This document shows, one piece after another, positions 26,566-35,448 of a DNA stretch of 64,000 nt. Position 1 is the first letter of the stretch. The number at the start of each line of letters is the position of its first letter. Both the position numbers and the translations under genes were made by a program. The stretch spans positions 124,001 through 188,000 of the forward strand of contig NZ_SNYO01000008.1 in the NCBI RefSeq assembly GCF_004363095.1, written 5' to 3'. The notes beneath the pieces are model-generated. The model did no database searches. It was not told the DNA's origin and saw only the letters and a list, made by a program, of their open reading frames with translations. Origin of the DNA: Actinomycetospora succinea (GTDB taxonomy: Bacteria; Actinomycetota; Actinomycetes; Mycobacteriales; Pseudonocardiaceae).

Positions 26566-27212
26566 GGCGCGGCCACCGCGCGCGTCCCCGCGACGGCGGC
26601 GTCGATCTCGCGCAGGCGGGCGTCGGTGCCGGCGTCGGCCGCGCGCCCGCCGTAGACCGTCTCGTCGAACCGGCGGGCGGCCTCGAGCAGGTCGTCGGCG
26701 ACGGGCGGCAGCGCGCGCCCACCCTCGCGCGCCGCGTCGCCCGCGGTGCGCCCCTGCCGGGGTTCGAGCAGCGTGCGCTCCTCCAGCGACCGCACGATCG
26801 CGCGCATCCGCTCGCGGACGGCGTCGTCGAAGTAGCCGGCCTTCGCGTGCCCGTCGGCGAGGCGGCGGTGCTCGTCGGCGGTGCGCTCGGTGCCGCCCAG
26901 GACCGCGCCGGGGACCGCCGCCGTCCGCGCCAGCCGGCCGAACCGCCGGCGGACGACGACGATCACGATGACGAGGACGACCAGCAGCACGAGCAGCCCC
27001 CACCCGCCGCCGGGCGAGACGCCGGACGCGGCGCGCAGCAGGTCCTCGAGGCGCCGCGCGATCCACCGCAGCGCCTCCTGCACCGGGTCGGGCGCCGCCT
27101 CCTGGTAGACCCGCCCGGAGAGCTCCTCGCGGGCCAGCTCGCGGGCGGGGTCCGCGCCGATGTCGACGGGCACGACCCCCGGTACCGGGACGGCCGGCAC
27201 CACCGGATCCAT
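26562..27212 (-). CDS. DUF4129 domain-containing protein
   Basis: 216 residues. A single helix at about 71-86 (LLVLLVVLVIVIVVV) separates an N-terminal part with REELSGRVYQEAAPDPVQEALRWI from the cytoplasmic DUF4129 domain (AKAGYFDDAVRERMRAIVRSLEERTLLEPRQGRTAGDA; DDLLEAARRFDETVYGG). It resembles the C-terminal domain of TgpA-like transglutaminases but lacks the catalytic domain. Its ATG shares one base with the stop of the upstream gene (TGATG), so it is co-translated in the MoxR block. Confidence 0.88.
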   Translation of the reverse strand: MDPVVPAVPVPGVVPVDIGADPARELAREELSGRVYQEAAPDPVQEALRWIARRLEDLLRAASGVSPGGGWGLLVLLVVLVIVIVVVRRRFGRLARTAAVPGAVLGGTERTADEHRRLADGHAKAGYFDDAVRERMRAIVRSLEERTLLEPRQGRTAGDAAREGGRALPPVADDLLEAARRFDETVYGGRAADAGTDARLREIDAAVAGTRAVAAP

Positions 27213-28741
27213 CAGCGGGGCCCCACCGCGGCCCGCTGCAGCTCGATGTCGAAGCCCTCGCGGCGCATCCGCTGGTCGACGTAGAGGAGGCCGGTGACCC
27301 CGGACTGGAACGGGGTGGTCAGCGTGCTCGCGATGATCGAGCCCAGCGCCGTGACCAGCAGCACCCAGGTCGGCATGGACGCCGCACCTTCGACGCCGCC
27401 GGCCGCGCCGAACGCGGCGACGCCCCCGATGAGCCCGAACGGGATGGCGATCACGAAGGCGACGAAGGCCGCGATGATCCCGCCGAGCAGCTGGATGCCG
27501 AGCACCGGCCACCACCGCCCCTTGACCAGGAACCACGACCGGCGCAGCGCCTCGGTGACGCCGACGCCCTCGAGGACGTAGGCGGGCGCGGCCAGCGACA
27601 GCGACACCCCGACCCAGATGAGGACGACGACGGCGGCGAGCACCCCGATGCCGATGACGACGCCGCCGAGCGTGCCGTCCACCAGCAGGAGCAGGAGCCC
27701 GGGGATCGCGCCGACGAGCAGGATGCCGATCGCGATGAGGGCGACGAGCAGCGAGAGCCCGATGACGCCGAGCACCCGGGGCTGGGCGGCCCGCCAGGTC
27801 TCGCTCGCGTCGACGGGGGCGCCGAGCACCGAGCGGCTGATGACGACCATGAGGATGCCGGTGAGCACCGAGGTCGCGATGAGCGTGACGACCCCGCCCA
27901 CGAACGACGACGCGCCCTGGCCGGCGACCTGTCCGGTGATCCGGGAGAGGTCCGGCGACGCGCCGAACGACGCCGGCGACGCCGTCGGGACCAGCAGCGT
28001 GACGACGAGCTGGGCCAGCGTGCTGACCACCGCCACGACGGCGGACCAGCCGAGCACGATCTTGGGGTGGGCGCGGATGTAGCCGAGCGCGCCGTCGAGG
28101 ATCTCGCCGAGCCCGAGCGGGCGCAGCGGCACGATGCCGGGCTTCGGCGCGCGCGGCGGCATGCCGCCGGGCGGGCCGAAGCCGGGCTGACCGGCCGGCT
28201 GCCCGTACCCGGGCTGCTGCCCGTACCCGGGCTGCTGGCCGTACCCCTGCTGCCCGTACCCCGGCTGTTGCCCGTACCCCGGCTGTTGCCCGTACCCCGG
28301 CTGTTGCCCGTATCCCTGCTGGCCGTATCCCGGCTGTCCGCCGGGCGCCGCGCCGTAGCCCGGCTGCTGCTGCCCGTAGCTCTGGCCGTACCCCGGCTGT
28401 CCGCCCGGTGCCGCGCCGTAGCCGGGCTGCTGCCCGTACCCCGGCTGCTGGCCGTACCCCTGCCCGGAGCCGGCCTGACCGGCGCCGTAGCCCTGCTGAC
28501 CGCCCGGCGGCCCGTACCCCGGCTGTGCGAATCCGGAGGACCCGCCGACCGTCGGCTGGTCGCTGCCCGGGGTCCCGCCGCCGTCACCCCCGCCCGGGTC
28601 CCACGCCGGGACCGAGGACGGGGCGGGCGTGCCGCGGGGCGGGGTGGCCTCGCCGTTCCCGGTGCCGTCGTCGGAGGATCCGGAGGCACCCGACGACTCG
28701 GGACGCTGGCCGGACGGCTGGTCGGACGACGGACCACTCAC
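27212..28741 (-). CDS. Pro/Gly/Tyr/Gln-rich protein with C-terminal membrane domain (GdpP-membrane-domain-like)
   Basis: 509 residues from a GTG with a GAGGGGAG site upstream. Residues 1-190 are disordered and built from repeated PGYGQQ units. After [31 protein letters not shown] come six helices of the type annotated as a glycerophosphodiester-phosphodiesterase membrane domain ([36 protein letters not shown]). No catalytic domain is present. Such proteins lead the DUF4129/DUF4350/MoxR/DUF58 block in many actinobacteria. The Tyr-rich head could drive self-association, which is speculative. Confidence 0.85.
   Translation of the reverse strand: MSGPSSDQPSGQRPESSGASGSSDDGTGNGEATPPRGTPAPSSVPAWDPGGGDGGGTPGSDQPTVGGSSGFAQPGYGPPGGQQGYGAGQAGSGQGYGQQPGYGQQPGYGAAPGGQPGYGQSYGQQQPGYGAAPGGQPGYGQQGYGQQPGYGQQPGYGQQPGYGQQGYGQQPGYGQQPGYGQPAGQPGFGPPGGMPPRAPKPGIVPLRPLGLGEILDGALGYIRAHPKIVLGWSAVVAVVSTLAQLVVTLLVPTASPASFGASPDLSRITGQVAGQGASSFVGGVVTLIATSVLTGILMVVISRSVLGAPVDASETWRAAQPRVLGVIGLSLLVALIAIGILLVGAIPGLLLLLVDGTLGGVVIGIGVLAAVVVLIWVGVSLSLAAPAYVLEGVGVTEALRRSWFLVKGRWWPVLGIQLLGGIIAAFVAFVIAIPFGLIGGVAAFGAAGGVEGAASMPTWVLLVTALGSIIASTLTTPFQSGVTGLLYVDQRMRREGFDIELQRAAVGPR
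28193..28525. repeat. In-frame tandem repeats coding for PGYGQQ units
   Basis: An 18-bp-class repeat, about fifteen imperfect units, lies inside the N-terminal coding part of the membrane protein at 27212-28741. Several adjacent units (about 28255-28320) are nearly identical at DNA level, suggesting recent slippage. The reading frame is kept throughout. Copy number is expected to vary between strains. Confidence 0.85.
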
Positions 28742-28878
28742 CTGGGCACGCTCCCCTCTCCGCGCCGGTGACTCCCCGCGCCGAACCGATGACGCGGTGA
28801 TCGTGCCACGCGGGCGGGCGCGCCACGTGTGAACGGGCGTCGCCGTGTCCGCCACCGGCGGTCTGCCACGATCCTCCG

Positions 28879-29469
28879 GTGGCCCTGCACTCCGCGATGT
28901 GGCGACGGCTGGACGTCTCCGACGGCCTCGCCCACGGCGCCCTCTCCGACTACACCCCCGACGGCACCCACCCGGACGGTGCGCACCTGCTCGACGGCTC
29001 GGGGGTGATGCGGGACGACGCCGGGCCGTGGTCGCTGCGCTACTCGGTGATCGCCGACCGGGCGTGGCTGACCCGCACGGTGTTCGTCGAGGTGCTCGCC
29101 GACGACGGGCTCGAGCGGGTGACCCTGGAGGTCGACCACCTGGGTGAATGGTCGCTGGACGGGCGGCCCTGGCCCGACCTGCGCGGCTGCACCGACGTCG
29201 ACGTCTCGGCCTCGCCGCTGACCAACACCCTGCCGATCCGGCGCCTCGACCTGCCGGTGGGCGCCGAGGCGTCGATCGACGTGGCGTGGCTCGACGTGCC
29301 GTCGCTCGCGGTGCACCGGGTGCGCCAGGTCTACCGCCGCGGCCCCGACGACGCCCGCGGCCTCGCGACCTACACGTACGCCGACCCGACCTACGGCGAG
29401 TTCGGCGTCACCGTCGACCCGGTGGGCATGGTCGTCGCGTATCAGGGCCTGTTCACGCGGGTCGCCTGA
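28879..29469 (+). CDS. Putative glycolipid-binding domain protein
   Basis: 196 residues. It follows the pattern of the Glycolipid_bind family: [61 protein letters not shown], then [20 protein letters not shown] and [20 protein letters not shown]. No signal peptide is visible, so it is probably cytoplasmic. The ligand is not known. It starts at a GTG without a strong ribosome site, divergent from the Gly/Tyr-rich gene and 51 bp before the VTT-domain gene. Confidence 0.85.
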   Translation: MALHSAMWRRLDVSDGLAHGALSDYTPDGTHPDGAHLLDGSGVMRDDAGPWSLRYSVIADRAWLTRTVFVEVLADDGLERVTLEVDHLGEWSLDGRPWPDLRGCTDVDVSASPLTNTLPIRRLDLPVGAEASIDVAWLDVPSLAVHRVRQVYRRGPDDARGLATYTYADPTYGEFGVTVDPVGMVVAYQGLFTRVA

Positions 29470-29520
29470 GTACCCTCGTCCGGGACACGAGGAGGTCGAC
29501 GACGGGAGCGCGCACCGACC

Positions 29521-30186
29521 GTGGCACCGCTGCGTCTGTCGTCCGGGCCCGCCCGGTGGTTCGTGCTCGCGGCCGTGCTGCTCGCGCTGGTCGTCCTCGC
29601 GCTCACCGTGCCGGTGCCGACACCGCTCGAGCTGCGCGACCGGGTCGCCGCGCTCGGGGCGTGGGCGCCGATGGCGTTCCTGCTGGTGCACACGGTGGCG
29701 GCGACGACGCCGGTCCCGCGCACGGCGTTCTCCCTGTCCGCGGGCCTGCTCTTCGGGCCCTGGACGGGGCTGACGCTGTGCCTGGTGGCGAGCGTCGTCT
29801 CGGCCGCGGCGGGGTTCGCGATCTCGCGGCGCCTCGGCGGCCGCGCCGTGGAGCGTCTCGGGCCGGGCCGGGTCCGGATGCTCGAGGAGCGGCTGAGCTC
29901 CCGGGGCCTGCTCGCGGTCGTCTCGGCGCGGTTCGTGCCGTTCATCCCGTTCGCGCCGCTGAACTACACGTTCGGGGTGACGAGCGTGCGGTGGCGGCAC
30001 TACCTCGTTGGCACCGCGATCGGCCTGGTCCCCGGCACGTCGGCGGTGGTCCTGCTCGGCGACGCGGCCACCGGCTCGGTCTCACCGAGCATGCTCGCCG
30101 TCTTCGTGGTCAGCGGCACGCTCGGGGTGATCGGCGTGGCGCTGTGTGCGCGCACGCCGGCCGCGGATACGGCCGAGGAGGCCTGA
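29521..30186 (+). CDS. TVP38/TMEM64 (VTT domain) membrane protein
   Basis: 221 residues. Helix 1 spans about 12-34. The VTT/SNARE-associated core contains FSLSAGLLFGPWTGLTLCLVAS, the re-entrant-loop motif SARFVPFIPFAPLNYTFGVTSVRWRHYLVGTAIGLVPGT, and a final helix. Members belong to the DedA-like superfamily, associated with lipid scrambling or proton-coupled processes; the substrate is open. GTG start. It is convergent with the lipoprotein gene, 6 bp apart. Confidence 0.9.
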   Translation: MAPLRLSSGPARWFVLAAVLLALVVLALTVPVPTPLELRDRVAALGAWAPMAFLLVHTVAATTPVPRTAFSLSAGLLFGPWTGLTLCLVASVVSAAAGFAISRRLGGRAVERLGPGRVRMLEERLSSRGLLAVVSARFVPFIPFAPLNYTFGVTSVRWRHYLVGTAIGLVPGTSAVVLLGDAATGSVSPSMLAVFVVSGTLGVIGVALCARTPAADTAEEA

Positions 30187-30192
30187 GGGTCG

Positions 30193-30480
30193 TCAGCCGC
30201 CGGGCGCCGGGGCGGGCGCGGGCTCGCCGGCGGGCTCCGGCGCCTCCGCGCTGGTCCGCGGGGCCTCCGCGGGACCGATCGGCTCCGGACCGGGGGTGAT
30301 GACGCCGGGCTGCGGCGGCGGACCGGGCGGCGGGAATCCGGAGGTCGAGTACTCGTTCGGGCTCGACGGGGACCCCGGGGCGGGCTCGGCGGGGAACACG
30401 CACCCGCTCAGGGCCACGCCTGCGGCGAGCAGCACGCCCACCAGCGCCGCCGTGCGCCCGGCCGTCCGTCGGTTCGCCAC
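30193..30480 (-). CDS. Small proline-rich lipoprotein
   Basis: 95 residues from a GTG with GGGAGG upstream. A signal peptide (TAGRTAALVGVLLAAGVALSGC) ends in the lipobox LSGC, so the Cys near residue 25 should be lipidated. The mature 70 residues are Pro/Glu/Ala-rich with no fold signature (NEYSTSGFPPPGPPP, then a PAPAP tail). Function unknown. It lies downstream of the hairpin at 30562-30611. Confidence 0.75.
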   Translation of the reverse strand: MANRRTAGRTAALVGVLLAAGVALSGCVFPAEPAPGSPSSPNEYSTSGFPPPGPPPQPGVITPGPEPIGPAEAPRTSAEAPEPAGEPAPAPAPGG

Positions 30481-30561
30481 TGCAGGTCCTCCCGGGTCTC
30501 CCACCGGTCCTCCGCCGGCGGCGCGCAGACGGTATCGCGTCGCCGCCCGACCCGCCGTGCC

Positions 30562-30611
30562 CCCACGTGCGTGATCTTCTGCGCTATGGCTCAGAAGATC
30601 ACGCACGTGGG
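30562..30611. terminator. Perfect 20-bp stem-loop at the 3' end of the CrtU-like gene
   Basis: CCCACGTGCGTGATCTTCTG (30562-30581) pairs perfectly with 30592-30611 around the 10-nt loop CGCTATGGCT. The right arm contains the stop codon of the CrtU-like gene (30599-30601). There is no T tract, as is usual for high-GC terminators. It probably ends that transcript before the lipoprotein gene. The AT content of the arms is higher than the surrounding DNA. Confidence 0.75.
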
Positions 30612-32113
30612 CGGCGGGCGAGCACCCCGCGCGGCCGGATCGAGCGCATCGGCTCGGGCGCCACGCCCTCCTCGCGCAGGACGTCGTTGGCGGCGGTGAC
30701 GGCCGTGACCGCCGCCCGCTCCATGAGCGCGGACGGGACGTCGCTCGCCACCCAGTCGCCGGCCAGGCGCAGCCCGCGCGCGTCGGTGAGGACGCCGGGG
30801 CGCACGAGGTGGTAGCCGGGGTCGAAGCCCGGCGCGTTGGTGTAGCGGTGGGTCTCGGCGTGGAGCACGCGCAGGTCCGCGGCCTCCGGCCACAGCGCGG
30901 CGAGCTCCTCGCGCATCGCCGCCACCAGGTCGTCGGCCGACTCCCCGGGCGGGCACGCGTAGGAGTGCAGCTCGAGCACCGAGCGCCCGGGGCCCGCCCA
31001 GCGCGCCGACCCGCCCTCGAGGCGGTGGAACAGGGTCACCGAGTCGAGGACGCGCTCGCGGGTCACGCCGGTGAACACCGCCCGGCCGGGGTCGACGTCG
31101 CCCTCGCAGTACAGGCGGGTGACGACGTAGGGCTCGCCGCTGGGCAGCGCGGAGATCCGCCGCGCGAGCCCCGGTGCGGTGGCGATCAGCTCGGGCGAGG
31201 CGGCGACGAGGTCGCGGGTGGCGGGGACGTCGGTGGCCACCACCAGGTGACGGGCGTGCCGCGCGGGCTCCCCGTCGACGTCGACCGCCCAGCCCCGCGC
31301 GCCGTCGGGGCGCAGCGACACCGCCCGCGCGCCGGTGGTCACGGTCGCCCCGTGCTTCTCGAGCAGGCGGGTGAACGGCTCCCAGAGCGCCGTGCGGTAG
31401 TCCTCGACCGGGGCGTCCATGCCGAGGCCCTCGGGGTTCGCGGTGAAGTAGAAGTGGCACATCGCCAGGAACTCGGCCGCCGAGTACCGCTGCTCGAGGT
31501 TGAAGAACGAGTGCGCGAAGACCTCGAAGAGCATCGCGCGGCCGCGGTCGGAGAAGCCCAGGGAGTCGAGGAGCTCGGCGGCGCTGCGGTGGTCGTGCTC
31601 GGCGTACGTGCGGGCGGGGTCGTAGCGCAGCATCGCCAGCGCCTCGTCGCCGTCGACGTGGCGCAGCTCGCGGAGCTTGAAGCTCGGGCTGCGCACCACC
31701 AGCGCGGCGAGGTTGAGCAGCGGCGTGCGGGGCAGCGCCGTGAAGTCCTCCTGCGCCCAGCCCACCGAGGGCCGGCTCGCGATCGGGTAGCCGCCGACGT
31801 CGCGCAGGAAGCCGAGGTCGGGGTCGAGGCGGCGCAGGATGTCGCGCAGCGTGTAGTACTGCCGGAAGAACCCGTGGTAGCCGTGCTCGACGACCACCTC
31901 GGAGCCGTCGGGCAGCCGCCGGTCCCACGTCCCGAGGCGTCCGCCCAGGTGGGGGGCCGCCTCGAGCAGCTCGACCGCCACGCCGCGCTCGGCGAGCACC
32001 AGCGCGGCGCTCACCCCCGCGATGCCGCCGCCGACCACCACCGCCGTGGCGTCCGGCCCGACGCGCTGCGGGAGGTCGGGGCGGGCGGGGACGTGGTGGT
32101 GGGGACCGAACAC
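30599..32113 (-). CDS. FAD-dependent oxidoreductase, CrtU/carotenoid-desaturase-like
   Basis: 504 residues. The dinucleotide-binding motif VVVGGGIAGVSAALVLAERG starts near residue 25, followed by the Glu/Gly/Arg contact ELLEAAPHLGGRLGTW. The stretch VEHGYHGFFRQYYTLRDILRRLDP is characteristic of the CrtU/carotenoid desaturase-methyltransferase branch of phytoene-desaturase-like enzymes. The C-terminal GLRLAGDWVASDVPSALMERA is the FAD-binding end motif. No other carotenoid gene is in the window, so the substrate is not proven; it may be another isoprenoid. GTG start; divergent from thuA. Confidence 0.82.
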   Translation of the reverse strand: MFGPHHHVPARPDLPQRVGPDATAVVVGGGIAGVSAALVLAERGVAVELLEAAPHLGGRLGTWDRRLPDGSEVVVEHGYHGFFRQYYTLRDILRRLDPDLGFLRDVGGYPIASRPSVGWAQEDFTALPRTPLLNLAALVVRSPSFKLRELRHVDGDEALAMLRYDPARTYAEHDHRSAAELLDSLGFSDRGRAMLFEVFAHSFFNLEQRYSAAEFLAMCHFYFTANPEGLGMDAPVEDYRTALWEPFTRLLEKHGATVTTGARAVSLRPDGARGWAVDVDGEPARHARHLVVATDVPATRDLVAASPELIATAPGLARRISALPSGEPYVVTRLYCEGDVDPGRAVFTGVTRERVLDSVTLFHRLEGGSARWAGPGRSVLELHSYACPPGESADDLVAAMREELAALWPEAADLRVLHAETHRYTNAPGFDPGYHLVRPGVLTDARGLRLAGDWVASDVPSALMERAAVTAVTAANDVLREEGVAPEPMRSIRPRGVLARRPRA

Positions 32114-32162
32114 GGACGCCGACCCTATCCGCGCGGACGCGCCGAGGCCGTACAGTCCACTA

Positions 32163-32182
32163 GTGGTGAAGTGACTGACGAC
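32163..32182. promoter_or_regulatory. Island operator, site 1 (weak left half), upstream of thuA-like gene
   Basis: GTGGTGAA-GTGA-CTGACGAC. The right half equals the consensus half site CTGACGAC; the left half keeps 5 of 8 bases. It lies 11 bp before the thuA GTG and just downstream of a TACAGT hexamer (32151-32156) that could be the -10 box, so a bound protein would cover the transcription start. An extra small palindrome, CCACTAGTGG, adjoins it at 32157-32166. Confidence 0.55.
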
Positions 32183-32193
32183 GGGAGGGTCTC

Positions 32194-32892
32194 GTGCGCG
32201 CGGTGGTGCTGTCCGGAGGTCTGACGCACGACTTCCCCGCCACGACGTCCTGCCTCGCCGAGCTGCTGGCCCCGCTCGGCGTCGAGGTCGAGGTGCACGA
32301 GGGCACCGCCGGCGTCGACTCCGCCCTGCTCGCCCTGCCCCGCGCCGACCTCCTGGTGGTCAACGCGCTGCGCTGGACGATGACCGGCCCCGGCGTCCCC
32401 GACCGCTACCGCGAGAAGGCCGGCGAGGAGGGCGCGAGCCCGTCGGACGCCGCCCGCGCCGCCTTCGACGCCCACCTCGCCCGCGGCGGCGGCGTGCTCG
32501 CGATGCACACCGCCGCGCTCTGCTTCGACGACTGGCCGGGGTGGGCGGACGCGCTCGGCGCGCGCTGGGTCTGGGGGCACTCCCAGCACCCGCCGCTCGG
32601 TCCCGTCGTCGACGTATCGGTCACCGGCGACGACGCCCTGGTCCACGGGGTCGACTGCTTCTCGCTGGTCGACGAGGTCTACGGCGACATGGAGCTCGCC
32701 GACGACCTGGACCCGCTGCTCGCCGCCCCCCAGCCCGGTCCCGACGGCCGCGTCATGCCCCTGTTCTGGGCCCGCGAGCACGGTGGCGGGCGCGTCGTCT
32801 ACGACGCCCTCGGGCACCACCCGCCGTCGTACGCGGTCCGCGAGCACGCGGAGATCGTCACCCGGGCCGCCCGATGGGCCCTCGGTGGCTGA
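32194..32892 (+). CDS. ThuA domain-containing protein
   Basis: 232 residues, glutamine-amidotransferase-like fold of the ThuA family: VVLSGGLTHDFPATTSCLAELL at the start, DLLVVNALRWTMTG, the turn GGGVLAMHTAALCFDDWPGWADALGARWVWGHSQHPPLG, and ARWALGG at the end. ThuA takes part in trehalose/sucrose catabolism in rhizobia via 3-keto sugars, but the family is broad. First gene of a three-gene operon with an isomerase-like protein (8-bp overlap) and an SDR. GTG start with GGGAGG upstream. Controlled by operator site 1 if the regulon model holds. Confidence 0.87.
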   Translation: MRAVVLSGGLTHDFPATTSCLAELLAPLGVEVEVHEGTAGVDSALLALPRADLLVVNALRWTMTGPGVPDRYREKAGEEGASPSDAARAAFDAHLARGGGVLAMHTAALCFDDWPGWADALGARWVWGHSQHPPLGPVVDVSVTGDDALVHGVDCFSLVDEVYGDMELADDLDPLLAAPQPGPDGRVMPLFWAREHGGGRVVYDALGHHPPSYAVREHAEIVTRAARWALGG

Positions 32893-33661
32893 TCACACGC
32901 CCCCTGGCCACGCGCTGTCCCTCTCCGCCGGCTGCGTGCTCGACCTCGAGCCCGCCGAGACCGTGGGCATCGCCGCCGCGAGCGGCTACGACCTCGTCGG
33001 GGTCCGCCTCGCCAACCCCCGGGCGCAGCGCGACGCGGTGGCCCGCGCGCTCGCCGACCACCCCGTCGGGCTCCTCGACGTCGAGGTCGTCCGGCTGGGT
33101 GCCGACCCCCTCACCGACCACGACCGCGCCCTCGCCGAGACCGCGGCCGACCTCGGCGCCCGGTTCCTGCTCACCGTCTCCGACGAGCCCGACGAGGACG
33201 TCACCACCGCGCGCGTCGCCGAGCTGGTGGACCTCCTGCGCGGCGCGCCCACCCGCGTCGCCCTCGAGCCGATGCGGTTCACCGGCGTCCGGACGCGCGA
33301 GGCCGCCGAGCGGGTCGCGCGCGCGGCCGGGGCGACGGTCCTGCTCGACCCCCTGCACCTGCACCGCACCGGCGACGACCCGGCCCGCCCCGCGGACCGC
33401 GCGCTGACCGGGTACGCGCAGCTCACCGACCTCGCCGACCCGGGCACGACCCCGCCGGACCTCGCCCACGAGGCCCGCCACGACCGGGTCCCGCCCGGCC
33501 ACGGCGGGCTGGACCTCGGCGCCTTCGTCGCGGGCCTGCCCCCGGCCGTCCCGCTCGCCGTCGAGGTGCAGTCCGACCGGCTGCGCGCGACGACCGCCCC
33601 CCTGGAGCGCGCGCTGATGCTGCGGCTCGCCGCGGAGACCGTCCTGAGAGGAACCGCCTGA
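32885..33661 (+). CDS. Sugar phosphate isomerase/epimerase-like TIM-barrel protein
   Basis: 258 residues. It reads as an AP-endonuclease-2-type TIM barrel: GIAAASGYDLVGVRLANP, LLDVEVVRLGADP, DLGARFLLTVSDEPDED, VALEPMRFTGVR (the Glu metal ligand), TVLLDPLHLHRTGDDP (Asp and His ligands) and a final VPLAVEVQSD (Glu). The metal site therefore looks intact. Members isomerise or dehydrate sugars and cyclitols, or cleave C-glycosides. The GTG start is inside thuA, and the stop shares a base with the SDR ATG (TGATG), so all three are co-translated. Confidence 0.83.
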   Translation: MADHTPPGHALSLSAGCVLDLEPAETVGIAAASGYDLVGVRLANPRAQRDAVARALADHPVGLLDVEVVRLGADPLTDHDRALAETAADLGARFLLTVSDEPDEDVTTARVAELVDLLRGAPTRVALEPMRFTGVRTREAAERVARAAGATVLLDPLHLHRTGDDPARPADRALTGYAQLTDLADPGTTPPDLAHEARHDRVPPGHGGLDLGAFVAGLPPAVPLAVEVQSDRLRATTAPLERALMLRLAAETVLRGTA

Positions 33662-34419
33662 TGGCACGACCGATCGCCGGCATGTCCGTCCTGGTCACCG
33701 GAGGGGGGTCGGGCATCGGCGAGACCGTGGTGACACGCCTGGCCGCCGCCGGCGCGCACGTCACGCTGACCGGGCGCCGGGCCGAGAAGATCGGCGCCGT
33801 CGCCGAGCGCACCGGGGCCCGCCCGGTCACCGGCGACGTCACCGTCGAGGCCGACCGGCACGCGATGGTCGACGCCGCGGTGGAGCACGGCGGCGGTCTC
33901 GACGCCGTGGTGCACGCGGCCGGCAACATGTACCGGGGCCCGCTCGCGGAGCTGACCGAGCAGGGCCTGCACGACGTCTTCGCGTCCAACACGATCGCGC
34001 CGATGCTGCTCACGGGCCTCGCCCTCCCCCACCTCGTCGCGTCGGGCGGCGCGGTCGTGTTCTTCGGCTCGGTGCACACCCAGCGGGCCTTCCCGGGCGC
34101 GTCCCCCTACGCGGCGACCAAGGGCGCGCTGGAGACCCTGACCGGGGTGCTCGCCGCCGAGCTGGGCCCGCAGGGCGTCCGCGTCAGCTGCGTGCGCCCG
34201 GGCGGCGTGCTCACCGAGATCAACCAGCGCGCGGGCGTCTTCGACGACGCCACCGCCGCGGAGCGGATGCAGTCCCTCGGCCCGGCGCACGCCCTGGGCC
34301 GGCCCGGCACCACCGACGAGGTCGCCGAGGCCGTCGAGTACCTGCTCGGCGCGGAATGGGTGACCGGCAACGTCCTCACCGTCGACGGCGGACTCGGCCT
34401 GGGCGTCACCCACGCCTGA
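33661..34419 (+). CDS. SDR family NAD(P)-dependent oxidoreductase
   Basis: 252 residues, classical SDR. The cofactor motif is VTGGGSGIGETVV near residue 12; the acidic/basic switch TGRRAEK favours NADP(H). HAAGNM replaces NNAG. The catalytic Tyr and Lys lie in SPYAATKGALE, and RVSCVRPGGVLTE follows. The end GNVLTVDGGLGLG is typical. It is the last gene of the ThuA operon and probably oxidises or reduces the same intermediate the isomerase handles. The direction cannot be told. Confidence 0.9.
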   Translation: MARPIAGMSVLVTGGGSGIGETVVTRLAAAGAHVTLTGRRAEKIGAVAERTGARPVTGDVTVEADRHAMVDAAVEHGGGLDAVVHAAGNMYRGPLAELTEQGLHDVFASNTIAPMLLTGLALPHLVASGGAVVFFGSVHTQRAFPGASPYAATKGALETLTGVLAAELGPQGVRVSCVRPGGVLTEINQRAGVFDDATAAERMQSLGPAHALGRPGTTDEVAEAVEYLLGAEWVTGNVLTVDGGLGLGVTHA

Positions 34420-34493
34420 GCGTCACCGATCAGGAATCCACCGCCGGATCGTCGGTCCTGGTGCCCCTCGCACCGCTGGAAGGATCGACCACC

Positions 34494-35441
34494 ATGACCG
34501 ACGCCGCCGAGGCATCGCGATTCGCCCTCGTCACCGAGCCCCACCGGCGCGAGCTGCAGGTGCACTGCTACCGGATGCTCGCGAACTACGACGACGCCCA
34601 GGACATGACGCAGGAGACGTTCCTGCGGGCGTGGCGCAAGCGGGCGTCGTTCGAGGGCCGTGCCGCGCTGCGGACCTGGCTGTACCGGATCGCGACGAAC
34701 GCCTGCCTCGACTTCCTGGAGAAGCGCAACGACCGCACGCCGGTCCCCGTCGAGGGCTCGGAAGTGGCCCACCTGCAGCCCTACCCCGATCGCATGCTCC
34801 CGGAGGACCCGCTGGACGCGGCGGTGGCGCGGGAGACGATCGAGCTCGCGTTCGTCGTCGCCGTGGCGCACCTGCCGCCGCGCCAACGGGCGGTGTTCGT
34901 CCTGCGCGACGTCCTCGGCTGGCCGGCGTCGACGGCCGCCGACGCCCTCGAGCTGACCCTCGCCTCGGTCACCAGCGCCCTGCAGCGGGCGCGCGTGACC
35001 ATGCGCGAGCAGCTGCCCGACCGCCGCCTCGACTGGCGCAGCCCCGCCACCCACGCGCTGTCGGACGCCGAGCGCGGCGTGCTGAGGGCCTACATGGACG
35101 CCCACGAGCGCAACGACCTCGACGGGCTGGCATCCCTGCTGCGCGACGACCTGCGCTTCGCGATGCTGCCCGACCCGGGCACCGTGACGGTGGGGGCGCG
35201 CGACGCGGTGGACGGCTGGGTCTCCGGCGGGCTCTTCGGGCCCGGCATGGACGACTGGCGCGCTGTGGCCACCACGGTCAACCGCATGCCGGCCGCCGCG
35301 CTGTACCGCCGCGCCCCCGACGACCCGGAGTACCGCCTGTTCGCCCTCGCGGTCCTGCACGTCGTCGACGGGGAGATCGCCGAGCTCACCGGGTTCGACG
35401 CCACCGACAAGCCCTGGCTGGGCCTGCCCGCGACCTCGTGA
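34494..35441 (+). CDS. ECF sigma factor, SigG-like, with C-terminal SnoaL-type domain
   Basis: 315 residues. Region 2 reads TEPHRRELQVHCYRMLANYDDAQDMTQETFLRAW (near residue 15) and region 4 VAHLPPRQRAVFVLRDVLGWPASTAADALELTLASVTSALQRAR. Residues ~200-310 form a SnoaL/NTF2-like domain (YMDAHERNDLDGLASLLRDDLRF), as in SigG/ECF41-class factors, where it controls activity and replaces an anti-sigma factor. The ATG has GGAAGGA upstream. Downstream is a convergent DHFR-like gene. Targets unknown; no island operator is found here. Confidence 0.9.
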   Translation: MTDAAEASRFALVTEPHRRELQVHCYRMLANYDDAQDMTQETFLRAWRKRASFEGRAALRTWLYRIATNACLDFLEKRNDRTPVPVEGSEVAHLQPYPDRMLPEDPLDAAVARETIELAFVVAVAHLPPRQRAVFVLRDVLGWPASTAADALELTLASVTSALQRARVTMREQLPDRRLDWRSPATHALSDAERGVLRAYMDAHERNDLDGLASLLRDDLRFAMLPDPGTVTVGARDAVDGWVSGGLFGPGMDDWRAVATTVNRMPAAALYRRAPDDPEYRLFALAVLHVVDGEIAELTGFDATDKPWLGLPATS

Positions 35442-35448
35442 CCCGTGC

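Noticed and set aside
30599..32113. A carotenoid biosynthesis cluster around the CrtU-like gene
   Set aside because: No crtE, crtB, crtI or crtY neighbour; the gene stands alone.
34494..35441. ECF sigma factor as the regulator of the catabolic island
   Set aside because: SigG-type factors recognise -35/-10 elements and not a symmetric 20-bp palindrome; no operator precedes the gene and it ends convergent to an unrelated DHFR-like gene.
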